Source of the DNA: Streptomyces sp. R28
GTDB taxonomy: Bacteria > Actinomycetota > Actinomycetes > Streptomycetales > Streptomycetaceae
DNA: 64,000 bases
Direction of reading: 5' to 3'
Assembly (NCBI RefSeq): GCF_041052385.1
Contig: NZ_CP163439.1
Coordinates: forward strand, 9,351,001 to 9,415,000
The translations under genes and the position numbers were made by a program. The notes under the pieces are model-generated. The model saw only the letters and a list, made by a program, of their open reading frames with translations. It searched no databases and was not told the DNA's origin. Position 1 is the stretch's first letter. Every line of letters starts with the position of its first letter. This document shows, piece by piece, positions 8,939 through 16,786 of this stretch.

Positions 8939-11415
8939 TGCGTCCCCCTCGCCAACCGGTCGGCGGCCGGAGTCGGCGCACCGCCTGTGTAAGTGACCCG
9001 CCACAGTGCCGACTTGGCGTCCGAGGTGAAGAAGCCGCGGCCGTAGTCGAGCACATACAGCGCGCCGTCCGGACCGAACTTCCAGTCCATGAGGTTCTTG
9101 ATGCCGTCGTTGCCGATCGGCACGATCTTCTTCAGCGACTCCGAGTGGACCGGCAGACCGCCGTCACCGTGGGTCTTCGGGTCGGTGATCACCGCGTTGC
9201 GCGGCTGGTCGGCGTCGTAGAAGTCGCCGACGAACCATTTGCCGTCCCAGTAGGCCGGCCACTTGACGTCACTGGTGGCCGAGACGGCGTCGTACCGGTA
9301 CACCGGCCCGTTCATCGCGGCCTGGCCGCCGCCCTTGAGCCACGGCAGCAGATAGGTGGACTCCTCCTGCTTGTACGACGGGACTCCGTTCGCATCGCGT
9401 GGGAAGTCCGGGGCGCCGCCCTGGGGCGAGTACCAGATGTTGTTGCCGGTGACCGGCGGGAGGTTGACGAGGCCGTCGTTGTTCGGCGACTCGTTCTTCG
9501 GGTGGTCGCAGTCGTACCAGCCCAGCGGCTTGGTCGGGTCGGGCAGATTGCGGTCCCGGTAGGGCTGCTTGTTGCCCATGCAGTACGGCCAACCCCGGTT
9601 GCCCGCCCTGGTGATGACGGCGAACGTGTCGTACTTCGCCGGGCCCCAGGTCGTGGAGGGCGCCGACGCGTCAGGGCCGACCCAGCCCGCGTACAGGATG
9701 TCCGTCTGCTTGTCGACGAAGATCCGGGCAGGATTCCTGACCCCCATCACATAGATCTCGCCACGCGTCTTGCCGCCGCCCTCGTCCGTCTCCCGGCCCG
9801 TGAAGAGGTTGCCCTCCGGCAGCGTGTACGTGCCGTCCGGCTCGGGGTGGATGCGCAGGATCTTGCCGTTGAGGTTGTTGGTGTTGCCGGCGGTGCGGCG
9901 CGCGTCGGCGAAGGACACGCCCTTGTAATTCGGCTCCGGGTTGTTGCCCGAGTAACCGTCGCTGAAGCGGCTGGAGTTGTTGTCGCCGGTCGCGATGTAC
10001 AGGTTGCCCTGGGAGTCCCAGGTCATCCCGCCACCCGCGTGGCAGCAACTGTGGATCTGCACGGGCCACTTGAGCAGCACCTTCTCACTGCCCAGGTCCA
10101 GCTTGTTCGTGGCGAGGTCGAGCGTGAAGCGGGAGACCCGCCGCTCGGCCATCCTCGTGTCGCGGTTGATCTGCGCGTGCGGGGTGTAGTGCAGATACAC
10201 CCAGCCGTTCTCCTCGAAGCGCGGGTCCAGCTCGATGCCGAGGAGCCCCTCCTCGACCTTGATCAGCTCATCGCCGCCGCCCTTGTTCCCGAAGACCGTC
10301 AATGCCCCTGCCAGGGTGACCTTCTTGGTCTTCGGGTCGTAGACGTGGATCTCGCCCTTGCCCTTGCCGATGTCCGGGTTGTTCCAGTCGGTGATCACCG
10401 GCTGGGAGGAGTCGGCGCCGCCCCGGCCGATGTAGAGCACACGCCCGTCGGGGGCCGTGACCAGGCCGTGCGGCTCGCCGATCTGGTCGTTTTGACCCGG
10501 CTGGTTGGCCTGGGTGAGGCGCTCGGCCTTGTAGTTGCCGGTGATGGTCGCCTTGCAGTCGGCCCGCGCGAGCCGGGTGGTCCACAGCAGGGCGCCGCGC
10601 AGATGCGTACGGAAGTCGGTCTCGTCGTACGACGACACCGTGCCGCCCATGCCCGTGTAGAAGGAGCGGCCGCCGTCGTAGTCGCGGCACCAACTCACCG
10701 GATGGTCCCAGCCGTTGGCGCTCGTGCCGGGCTGGTAGCTCGACTCCCGTACCCGGGCGACGGTATGCACCGCACCCGACGGGTTCTTCGCCCAGTTCAG
10801 CCACTTGTCCGGCCGCTTCCACTGAACCGGAAGCTCCTTGGTGGCCGGATGCTGCCGGTCACCGACCTCGACGACCGCCCGCTGGACGTTCGTCGGGCCC
10901 CCGCCCGCCGGTCGGGCGCCGACGAGACCGGTGAACCAGTCCGAGTACGGCTCGGCGCGGGCCGCGTCATGGATGCCGACGAAACCGCCGCCCGCCTCCA
11001 TATAGGCCTCCAGGCCCGCCTCCTGCTCGGGGTCGAGGACGTCGCCGCCGCCGGTCAGGAACACGATGGCGTTGAAACGGCCCAGCTCGGTGTCATCGGT
11101 GAAGACCGAGGCGTCGTTCGTGGCCTCGACCTTGAAACGCTGGTCGGTCGGACCCGACAGGCCGATCTTCTCGATCGCCCCGATGCCGGCGTTCACCAGA
11201 GGCGACTCGTCGCCGGCGGCCGCGGACCCGTGGAAGATGAGCACCCGAACATTCGCGCCGCCCGGCGGCGACTTCACGGACATCGTTGTCAGGGGTGGCT
11301 CCGGGACCGGGCGTGCGTCGGCCGCCGGGGCGGACATCAGACCGGCGGCGACGATCCCGGTGGTCACAGTGGCCACCCAGGTCTGTCTTGTCGTGCTCAA
11401 CCCTCGTAAGTGCAT
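8935..11415 (-). CDS. Secreted ThuA-domain / PQQ-type glucose-sorbosone dehydrogenase fusion
   Basis: The 826-aa protein has a signal peptide ending near ADARP. A ThuA (trehalose-utilization, class I amidotransferase fold) domain spans about residues 55-275, with VRVLIFHGSAAAGDESP and GGGFVGIHDAA. A glucose/sorbosone dehydrogenase beta-propeller follows at about 300-800, with segments GLLGIELDPRFEENGWVYLH, HAGGGMTWDSQGNLYIATGD and LMDWKFGPDGALYVLDYGRG. Known relatives oxidise sugars with PQQ at the cell surface, but cofactor and substrate here are not proven. The start is ATG 11415 because TGGAGGTGCCC precedes it. It is the first gene of a two-gene operon with the cupredoxin/DUF1080 gene and is divergent from the laccase gene. 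Confidence 0.88.
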   Translation of the reverse strand: MHLRGLSTTRQTWVATVTTGIVAAGLMSAPAADARPVPEPPLTTMSVKSPPGGANVRVLIFHGSAAAGDESPLVNAGIGAIEKIGLSGPTDQRFKVEATNDASVFTDDTELGRFNAIVFLTGGGDVLDPEQEAGLEAYMEAGGGFVGIHDAARAEPYSDWFTGLVGARPAGGGPTNVQRAVVEVGDRQHPATKELPVQWKRPDKWLNWAKNPSGAVHTVARVRESSYQPGTSANGWDHPVSWCRDYDGGRSFYTGMGGTVSSYDETDFRTHLRGALLWTTRLARADCKATITGNYKAERLTQANQPGQNDQIGEPHGLVTAPDGRVLYIGRGGADSSQPVITDWNNPDIGKGKGEIHVYDPKTKKVTLAGALTVFGNKGGGDELIKVEEGLLGIELDPRFEENGWVYLHYTPHAQINRDTRMAERRVSRFTLDLATNKLDLGSEKVLLKWPVQIHSCCHAGGGMTWDSQGNLYIATGDNNSSRFSDGYSGNNPEPNYKGVSFADARRTAGNTNNLNGKILRIHPEPDGTYTLPEGNLFTGRETDEGGGKTRGEIYVMGVRNPARIFVDKQTDILYAGWVGPDASAPSTTWGPAKYDTFAVITRAGNRGWPYCMGNKQPYRDRNLPDPTKPLGWYDCDHPKNESPNNDGLVNLPPVTGNNIWYSPQGGAPDFPRDANGVPSYKQEESTYLLPWLKGGGQAAMNGPVYRYDAVSATSDVKWPAYWDGKWFVGDFYDADQPRNAVITDPKTHGDGGLPVHSESLKKIVPIGNDGIKNLMDWKFGPDGALYVLDYGRGFFTSDAKSALWRVTYTGGAPTPAADRLARGTQ

Positions 11416-11593
11416 GGGCACCTCCACGGTCACAGCAACAGCGACAAGGAAGCTAGACCCCTTTGAACGACTCGCCAATACCTATGGCCGTACTGGGGCC
11501 AACTTTGTCCTGAGTGTGGATAAACGGGGGAGTGGCCGGTACCGTCTCACCGGTTCATCCCCGTAATTTCCGTACCGCCGTAGGGAGTTCGGC
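11416..11593. promoter_or_regulatory. Divergent promoter region, ThuA-GSDH operon / small laccase
   Basis: This 178-bp gap separates two divergent secreted-redox transcription units. It is visibly less GC-rich than the flanking genes, for example around 11480-11525. It should hold promoters for both, which would allow joint control. I could not identify a clear operator or copper-responsive motif. Confidence 0.45.
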
Positions 11594-12601
11594 ATGAACA
11601 AGGGCAGCTTCGACAGACGTGGCTTCGACCGGCGTGCCTTCAACAGGCGTGTGTTGCTGGGCGGCGCTGCCGTCGCGACATCGTTGTCCCTTGCGTCGGT
11701 GCCCGAAGCCGTGGGTGCCGACACGCCACCGCGGACCGCCCCGGCCGGCGGCGAGGTCAGGCACATCAAGCTGTACGCCGAGAAGCTCGCCGACGGGCAG
11801 ATGGGCTACGGCCTCGAAAAGGGCAAGGCCACGATCCCCGGCCCGCTGATCGAGCTCAACGAGGGCGACACCCTGCACGTCGAGTTCGAGAACACGATGG
11901 ACGTGCCGGTGAGCCTGCACGTCCACGGCCTCGACTACGAGATCACCAGCGACGGCACGAAGTTGAACAAGAGCGACGTCGAGCCCGGCGGCACCCGCAC
12001 CTACACCTGGCGCACCCACGTCCCCGGCCGCCGTAAGGACGGCACCTGGCGGGCGGGCAGCGCCGGGTACTGGCACTACCACGACCACGTCGCCGGCACC
12101 GAGCACGGCACGGGCGGCATCCGCAAGGGGCTCTACGGCCCGGTGATCGTCCGGCGCAAGGGCGACATCCTCCCGGACGCGACCCACACCATCGTCTTCA
12201 ACGACATGCTGATCAACAACAAGCCGGCGCACAGCGGGCCCGACTTCGAGGCGACGGTGGGCGATCGCGTCGAGTTCGTGATGATCACGCACGGCGAGTA
12301 CTACCACACCTTCCACCTGCACGGTCACCGCTGGGCGGACAACCGCACGGGCATGCTCACCGGGCCCGACGACCCCAGCCAGGTCATCGACAACAAGATC
12401 GTCGGCCCGGCGGACTCGTTCGGGTTCCAGGTGATCGCGGGGGAGGGGGTCGGGGCGGGCGCGTGGATGTACCACTGCCATGTCCAGAGCCATTCCGACA
12501 TGGGGATGGTGGGGTTGTTCCTGGTCAAGAAGGCAGACGGGACGATCCCGGGGTACGAGCCGCACGAGCACGGAAATCAGTTGGGCGGGCATGAGCACTG
12601 A
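11594..12601 (+). CDS. Two-domain small laccase (multicopper oxidase), Tat-exported
   Basis: The 335-aa protein is a two-domain multicopper oxidase of the small laccase (SLAC) type. A twin-arginine signal with FNRRVLLGGAA is at the N-terminus, fitting export after cytoplasmic copper loading. Copper ligands are all present: HVH (His109, His111), HYHDH (His161, His163), HTFHLHGH (about 238-245) and YHCHVQSHSDMGM (His294, Cys295, His296, His300). SLAC enzymes work as trimers and oxidise phenolic substrates with reduction of oxygen to water. The start at 11594 has GGGAG upstream. The gene is divergent from the ThuA-GSDH operon and is followed 14 bp later by the ornithine cyclodeaminase-family gene. 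Confidence 0.93.
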   Translation: MNKGSFDRRGFDRRAFNRRVLLGGAAVATSLSLASVPEAVGADTPPRTAPAGGEVRHIKLYAEKLADGQMGYGLEKGKATIPGPLIELNEGDTLHVEFENTMDVPVSLHVHGLDYEITSDGTKLNKSDVEPGGTRTYTWRTHVPGRRKDGTWRAGSAGYWHYHDHVAGTEHGTGGIRKGLYGPVIVRRKGDILPDATHTIVFNDMLINNKPAHSGPDFEATVGDRVEFVMITHGEYYHTFHLHGHRWADNRTGMLTGPDDPSQVIDNKIVGPADSFGFQVIAGEGVGAGAWMYHCHVQSHSDMGMVGLFLVKKADGTIPGYEPHEHGNQLGGHEH

Positions 12602-12615
12602 CGGACCATGGACGG

Positions 12616-13539
12616 GTGACTCTCCTCCTGACGCGCAGTGATCTGGAAGCCGTACTGGAGCCGGAGGCCTGCATCAAGGCCCTGCGGGAGGGCTTCCGGT
12701 CTGCGGACAGTGGGCCGATCGCGGGACAGCGCGTAGTTACGGACCTGCCCTTCCCCGGCACGGCCACCGCCCTGATCCCGGGCCTGCTGCCCGGCGTCCC
12801 GGCCTACACGATGAAGGTCAACGCCAAGTTCCCCGGCGCCCGGCCCGCCCTGCGCGGGGTGATCTGCCTGCACAGCGGCGTGGACGGCGAGCTGCTCGCC
12901 CTGCTCGACTCGGCGACGGTCACGGCATGGCGGACCGGGCTGGCGGCGGCGCTGGGGACGGATCTGCTCGCCGGTCCGGGCGCGTTGGTGGGGGTGATCG
13001 GGGCGGGGGCCCAGGCCGAGCTGGTGGTACGGGGACTCGCCGCGCTACGGCCTCGCGCAGGCCTGGTCGTACATGACACCTCCGCCGACCGCGCCGCGGA
13101 GTTCGCCGGGCGACACGGTGGGCGGGTGCTGTCCTGCGTGGCGGAGGTAGCCGCTGCCGCCGACCTCGTCCTGTCGGCGACGTGGTCGAGAAAGCCGCTG
13201 CTGCGCCTGGCGGACACCAGGGAGGGCCAGCACTTCACGAGCCTGGGGGCGGACGAGCCGGACAAGGCGGAGCTGGCGGTCGATCTGCTGGAGGCCGCGA
13301 CGGTCGTGGTCGACGACCGTGAACTCGCGGTGAGCATGGGCGCGTTGGCGCACGGCGGGACCGCCGACGCGACCTTGGGCGAGGTGGTGCGGGGTGAGCA
13401 TCCGGGGCGCGTGAGTGCCGACGGCCGCACCGTCTACGCGCCGGTCGGGCTGCCCTGGCAGGACCTGGCGCTGAGCTGGGTGGCGTATCGGGCGGCGGAG
13501 GAGGAGGGTGTCGGGCGGCGAGTGGATCTGCTGGCGTGA
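12616..13539 (+). CDS. Ornithine cyclodeaminase / mu-crystallin family protein
   Basis: The 307-aa protein matches the ornithine cyclodeaminase/mu-crystallin family: YTMKVNAKFPG near residue 65 (with the conserved Lys67), GVICLHSGVDGELLALLDS, TAWRTGLAAALGTDLL, and a Rossmann motif VIGAGAQAE at about 128-135. Family members interconvert amino acids and cyclic imines with NAD(P)(H), for example ornithine to proline or pyrroline-2-carboxylate reduction. The precise substrate is not assignable. The start is GTG 12616, since an upstream ATG at 12607 runs straight into a stop. The ribosome binding site is weak. It may be transcribed together with the laccase gene, and is followed by a LacI regulator with its own operator-like palindrome. 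Confidence 0.85.
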   Translation: MTLLLTRSDLEAVLEPEACIKALREGFRSADSGPIAGQRVVTDLPFPGTATALIPGLLPGVPAYTMKVNAKFPGARPALRGVICLHSGVDGELLALLDSATVTAWRTGLAAALGTDLLAGPGALVGVIGAGAQAELVVRGLAALRPRAGLVVHDTSADRAAEFAGRHGGRVLSCVAEVAAAADLVLSATWSRKPLLRLADTREGQHFTSLGADEPDKAELAVDLLEAATVVVDDRELAVSMGALAHGGTADATLGEVVRGEHPGRVSADGRTVYAPVGLPWQDLALSWVAYRAAEEEGVGRRVDLLA

Positions 13540-13564
13540 GTTCCAGGAGCGGTTTCGGTGATCC

Positions 13565-13576
13565 GAGAGCGCTCTC
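13565..13576. promoter_or_regulatory. Candidate LacI-family operator (perfect 12-bp palindrome)
   Basis: GAGAGCGCTCTC is a perfect palindrome with the central CG typical of LacI-family operators, and resembles the GGGAGCGCTCCC core known for cellobiose-type regulators of Streptomyces. It sits 66 bp upstream of the LacI regulator start, in the gap after the cyclodeaminase gene, which suggests autoregulation. Confidence 0.55.
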
Positions 13577-13641
13577 ACCCGGTTCCCGTCGCGGCTATCC
13601 TGATCCGCACCCAGCCACGAGGAGCCACGAGGAGCCCCGAA

Positions 13642-14679
13642 GTGACCGACACCGCCCAGCGCCCCACCCTGGAGGCCGTGGCCGCACGGGCCGGGGTCTC
13701 GCGGGCCACCGTGTCCCGGGTGGTCAACGGCGGGGACGGGGTGCGGGAGCCGCTCGTGGAGCGGGTCCGCAAGGCGGTGGAGGAGCTCGGGTACGTGCCC
13801 AACCAGGCCGCCCGCAGCCTGGTGACCCGGCGGCACGACGCCGTCGCCGTGATCGTCGCCGAACCGGAGACCCGCGTCTTCGCCGACCCCTTCTTCGCGC
13901 TGCAACTCCGGGGGATCAGCAAGGAGTTGACGGCGCATGACAACCAGCTGGTACTGCTCCTGACGGAGGGCCGGGACGACCACGCCCGCGTCGGCCGCTA
14001 CCTCGCCGGCGGGCATGTCGACGGAGCGCTCGTCTTCTCACTGCACCTCGACGACCCGTTGCCCGGCCTGATCCAGCACGCCGGAGTCCCCACCGTGTTC
14101 GGCGGACGCCCCGACTGGAGCGGCGACCGGCGTGGCGTGGTGTACGTCGACAGCGACAACCGTGGCGGCGCCCGCGACGCCGTACGCCACCTCGCCGGCC
14201 TCGGTCGCACCCGCATCGCGCACATCACCGGCGCCCTCGACCAGACGTCGGCGGTGGACCGGCTCGACGGCTACCGGGATGTCATGGTCGACGCCGATCC
14301 GCGGCTCATCGTCGAGGGCGACTTCACGCCGGCCGGCGGCGAGCGGGCGATGCGTGAGCTCCTGCAGCGCTGCCCGGACCTGGATGCCGTGTTCGCCGCG
14401 AACGATCTCACCGCGGCCGGGGCTCTGCGGGTGTTGCGCGAGTCGGGGCGCCGGGTGCCGCAGGACGTCGCCGTGGTCGGGTTCGACGACATGCTGCCGG
14501 TCGCGGAACAGACCGAGCCCTCGCTCACGACGGTTCGTCAGGACATAGAGGAGATGGGCCGGTTGATGGCCCGGTTGTTGCTCCGGGGGCTCGACCGGCG
14601 CGCCGCCGAGCAGGGCGTCGGCGCCGCACCGTCCAGCGTGGTACTGCCGACCACACTGGTGCGGCGCGCGTCCGCCTAG
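13642..14679 (+). CDS. LacI-family transcriptional regulator
   Basis: The 345-aa protein opens with a LacI helix-turn-helix and hinge (TLEAVAARAGVSRATVSRVV, then GYVPNQAARSLVTRR). A periplasmic-binding-protein-like sensor domain follows, with FADPFFALQLRGISKEL and the late motif DAVFAANDLTAAGALRVL and VAVVGFDDM. It should bind a sugar-like effector and repress. GTG 13642 is chosen because AGGAG sits 7 nt upstream and the HTH follows directly. The longer in-frame ATG at 13558 would place the palindrome inside the coding sequence. Its targets are unknown; the palindrome at 13565-13576 suggests it controls itself. Confidence 0.9.
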   Translation: MTDTAQRPTLEAVAARAGVSRATVSRVVNGGDGVREPLVERVRKAVEELGYVPNQAARSLVTRRHDAVAVIVAEPETRVFADPFFALQLRGISKELTAHDNQLVLLLTEGRDDHARVGRYLAGGHVDGALVFSLHLDDPLPGLIQHAGVPTVFGGRPDWSGDRRGVVYVDSDNRGGARDAVRHLAGLGRTRIAHITGALDQTSAVDRLDGYRDVMVDADPRLIVEGDFTPAGGERAMRELLQRCPDLDAVFAANDLTAAGALRVLRESGRRVPQDVAVVGFDDMLPVAEQTEPSLTTVRQDIEEMGRLMARLLLRGLDRRAAEQGVGAAPSSVVLPTTLVRRASA

Positions 14680-14716
14680 GTCGTCCGACGGGAGCCCTGC
14701 GTCCCGTCCCGTGCCC

Positions 14717-15508
14717 TCAGCTCTGCGGCGGCGCGCTCTTGATCACCGCGAAGCGTGCCCCGTACGGGTCGCTGAGCTTGGCGATACGGCCGACGTCCGG
14801 CAAATCCGTGGCCGGTATCCGGACCGAGCCGCCCAGCTCCTGCGCTTTGGCGACCGTGGCGTCCGTGTCCGTGACCTCGAAGTACGGCAGCCAGTACGCC
14901 GGGTCCTGCGCCTCCGCCGGATCGTCGGCCTTGTCGACGACCCCGCCGAACATGGCGTCCTCGCCCTCCCCGGCAGGGCTGAACGTCGTGTAGGTGCCGC
15001 CGTAGAAGTCGAGGGCGAAGGTCTCCATGCCGAGCGTCGCGTGGTAGAAACCCGCAGCGGCCGGTACGTCGGTGGTGTACAGCTCCAGCCAGCACAGTGA
15101 GCCGGGCTCCTGGACGACGTCGAGGCCCTTGTTGGTGCCGGGCTGCCAGAGACCGAAGGGCACGCCCGCCTTGTCGGCGAGGATGGCCATGCGGCCCAGG
15201 TCCATCACGTCCATGGGCTGCACCAGCACCGAGCCGTGCGCCTGCTCGGCCGCCTTCGCCGTGGCGTCCACGTCCGGCGTCCGGAAGTACACCGTCCAGG
15301 AGGGCGGACCCTGCTCCTCGGTCGTCTGCATACCGCCGGCCGTCGTCCTGCCGTCCAGCTGGAACAGGCCGTAGCCGCCGGTCTCGGGCCCGCCCGGCCG
15401 GAACCGCCAGCCGAACAGGCCGCCGTAGAAGGAACCGGCGCCCTCGATGTCCGGTGTGCCGAGGTCGATCCAGTTCGGCGCGCCGGTGACGTAACGGGTG
15501 GTGAGCAT
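14717..15508 (-). CDS. VOC-family protein with two glyoxalase-like repeats
   Basis: The 263-aa protein contains two tandem vicinal-oxygen-chelate modules. The first starts GAPNWIDLGTPDIEGAGSFY and contains FGWRFRPGG. The second starts LCWLELYTTDVPAAAGFYH. The C-terminus IAKLSDPYGARFAVIK is typical of the family, as in Cfp30B-like proteins of actinobacteria. Reaction and metal cannot be given. The second of two adjacent ATGs (15508) is chosen, because AGGAGG ends 6 nt before it. It converges on the LacI gene and is divergent from the WhiB-like gene. Confidence 0.85.
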   Translation of the reverse strand: MLTTRYVTGAPNWIDLGTPDIEGAGSFYGGLFGWRFRPGGPETGGYGLFQLDGRTTAGGMQTTEEQGPPSWTVYFRTPDVDATAKAAEQAHGSVLVQPMDVMDLGRMAILADKAGVPFGLWQPGTNKGLDVVQEPGSLCWLELYTTDVPAAAGFYHATLGMETFALDFYGGTYTTFSPAGEGEDAMFGGVVDKADDPAEAQDPAYWLPYFEVTDTDATVAKAQELGGSVRIPATDLPDVGRIAKLSDPYGARFAVIKSAPPQS

Positions 15509-15825
15509 CATCGCCCTCCTCGGAAGGTTCCCGTTGTCCGTTGTCCGTTGTGCTGTCTGCTCTGCCGAGTCTTGCACCGCCCACTGACAATCGCCGCCGG
15601 AGTGCTGCCGGAGCGCTGCCGCCGACCGCGTCGACCGCCGCGGTCACCTGGGTGACCAACGAGGACCTTTCTGTTCTTCACCTGTTCCTGTTTTTCACCC
15701 GTTTCCGCGCGCCGCCGTGCGCCGCAGTGCTCGGAGGGAGACCATCGAGTCGGCCGGGGGCCCCGCGGCGCGGCGTTGATCCCGCGTTGATCGAACGTTT
15801 TTCGCCGACCGGCACGATCCTGCGT
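15509..15825. other. 317-bp divergent intergenic region, VOC protein / WhiB-like gene
   Basis: The region holds a triplicated heptamer CCGTTGT (15531-15551) just upstream of the VOC gene and a T-rich, relatively AT-rich stretch at about 15660-15710. Promoters for both flanking genes are expected here. I see no other gene in it. Confidence 0.5.
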
Positions 15826-16080
15826 ATGCACACCGAAACGATCACAACGATCACCCCGCCCGACCTGGACTGGCAGCAGGAGGCGTTGTGCGCGCAGACC
15901 GGGGCGGACTTCTTCTTCCCCGAGCCGGGCAGCTCCGTACGGGAGGCGAAGCGGATCTGCGGCCTGTGCCCGATCCGCTCCGCCTGCCTCGAGTACGCGC
16001 TCGACAACGACGAACGCTTCGGCGTCTGGGGCGGCCTGTCGGAGAAGGAGCGCCTGGAGCTCAGGCGTACGTCACGCTGA
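15826..16080 (+). CDS. WhiB-like iron-sulfur transcription factor
   Basis: The 84-aa protein has the complete Wbl signature: four cysteines at 22, 45, 48 and 54 (C-x22-C-x2-C-x5-C) that would hold a [4Fe-4S] cluster, the turn GVWGG at 66-70, and a basic C-terminus (ERLELRRTSR) for DNA contact. The core LCAQTGADFFFPEPG and CLEYALDNDERFGVWGG resembles WhiB itself more than the shorter WblE type, but the tail is short, so I give no symbol. Wbl proteins act with the primary sigma factor in development and stress responses. ATG 15826 is chosen because the conserved region begins soon after; a much longer in-frame extension upstream is not protein-like. Confidence 0.9.
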   Translation: MHTETITTITPPDLDWQQEALCAQTGADFFFPEPGSSVREAKRICGLCPIRSACLEYALDNDERFGVWGGLSEKERLELRRTSR

Positions 16081-16786
16081 ACCGTCACGTCCCGGCCCGT
16101 GACCGCGAGCGCGAGCGCCGGCCCGTCCGCCGACGCCGCCGACCGCATTGCGCGGAACCGGCACGGACAGATGAACCGCACCCCTCCGGGGCCTGCGTGA
16201 TGTCCACCGTCACCGTCCGGTCGGCCGGGTCGTGGGTGAGCCGGTAGCCGGAGGGCGCGCCGAAGAGGTGGGCGTGCCATCGACAGCGATGTGCCGACCT
16301 TGCGGCGCCCTGTGCGGGCGTATCCCGGGCGCCGCCACCGTGAGCCGGCGCCTGGAGTGAGCCGCTGAGGGGGTGGGTTGGTGGGCTGGAGGCTGCGCGG
16401 CGTGTCGGCTGGAAGTGGCTGAGTGTGCGGGGGCGCCCGGCGCGCGAGCCGTCGGCGCCACCGTCAGCCGGCCACCGAGCCACTCGCACGCCGTCGGGCG
16501 GCGGCGTCCAGTTGCCGGGGCGCCCCGGCAGGCCCTCTGCCCTCCGGCCCGGCAGCCCTCTCCCGGAACGCTGCGCGCCGGAGCCCCCAGGACCGGGAGC
16601 CTCGCCCTCAGCCCGCGCTGAATGCCTTCGGTCGGCGACCCCGGTGTTCGCGCCGTGAGTCCCCGGCCCGTGCCCCGGATCCTTGTGCCGTCAGCCGTCA
16701 GCCGTCAGCCGTCAGCCGTCAGCCGTCAGCCGTCAGAGCACGGCACTGCCACGGTCCGCAGCGACGGCCCTCGGCGCCCGCCGCTC
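16081..16786. other. 706-bp gap: no convincing gene; heptamer array and possible gene fragment
   Basis: No open frame in this stretch looks like a complete gene. On the minus strand at about 16190-16290 one frame reads FGAPSGYRLTHDPADRTVTV, which looks like a fragment of a folded protein, but its upstream part is low-complexity and I cannot name it. The right end holds the heptamer array at 16688-16736. Confidence 0.5.
16688..16736. repeat. Tandem heptamer CCGTCAG, seven perfect copies
   Basis: Seven uninterrupted copies of CCGTCAG run from 16688 to 16736, between the WhiB-like gene and the end of the desaturase gene. A 7-bp unit would shift any reading frame, which argues against a coding role. 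Slipped-strand variation in copy number is expected. Confidence 0.95.

Noticed and set aside
8932..11409. 825-codon plus-strand frame opposite the ThuA-GSDH gene
   Set aside because: Val/Arg-rich antisense translation with no recognisable motif.
16085..16489. 134-codon minus-strand frame as a gene
   Set aside because: Only a short segment looks protein-like, no ribosome binding site or domain is present; kept as a possible fragment only.
16688..16736. Heptamer array as a CRISPR
   Set aside because: The repeats are directly adjacent with no spacers and a 7-bp unit.
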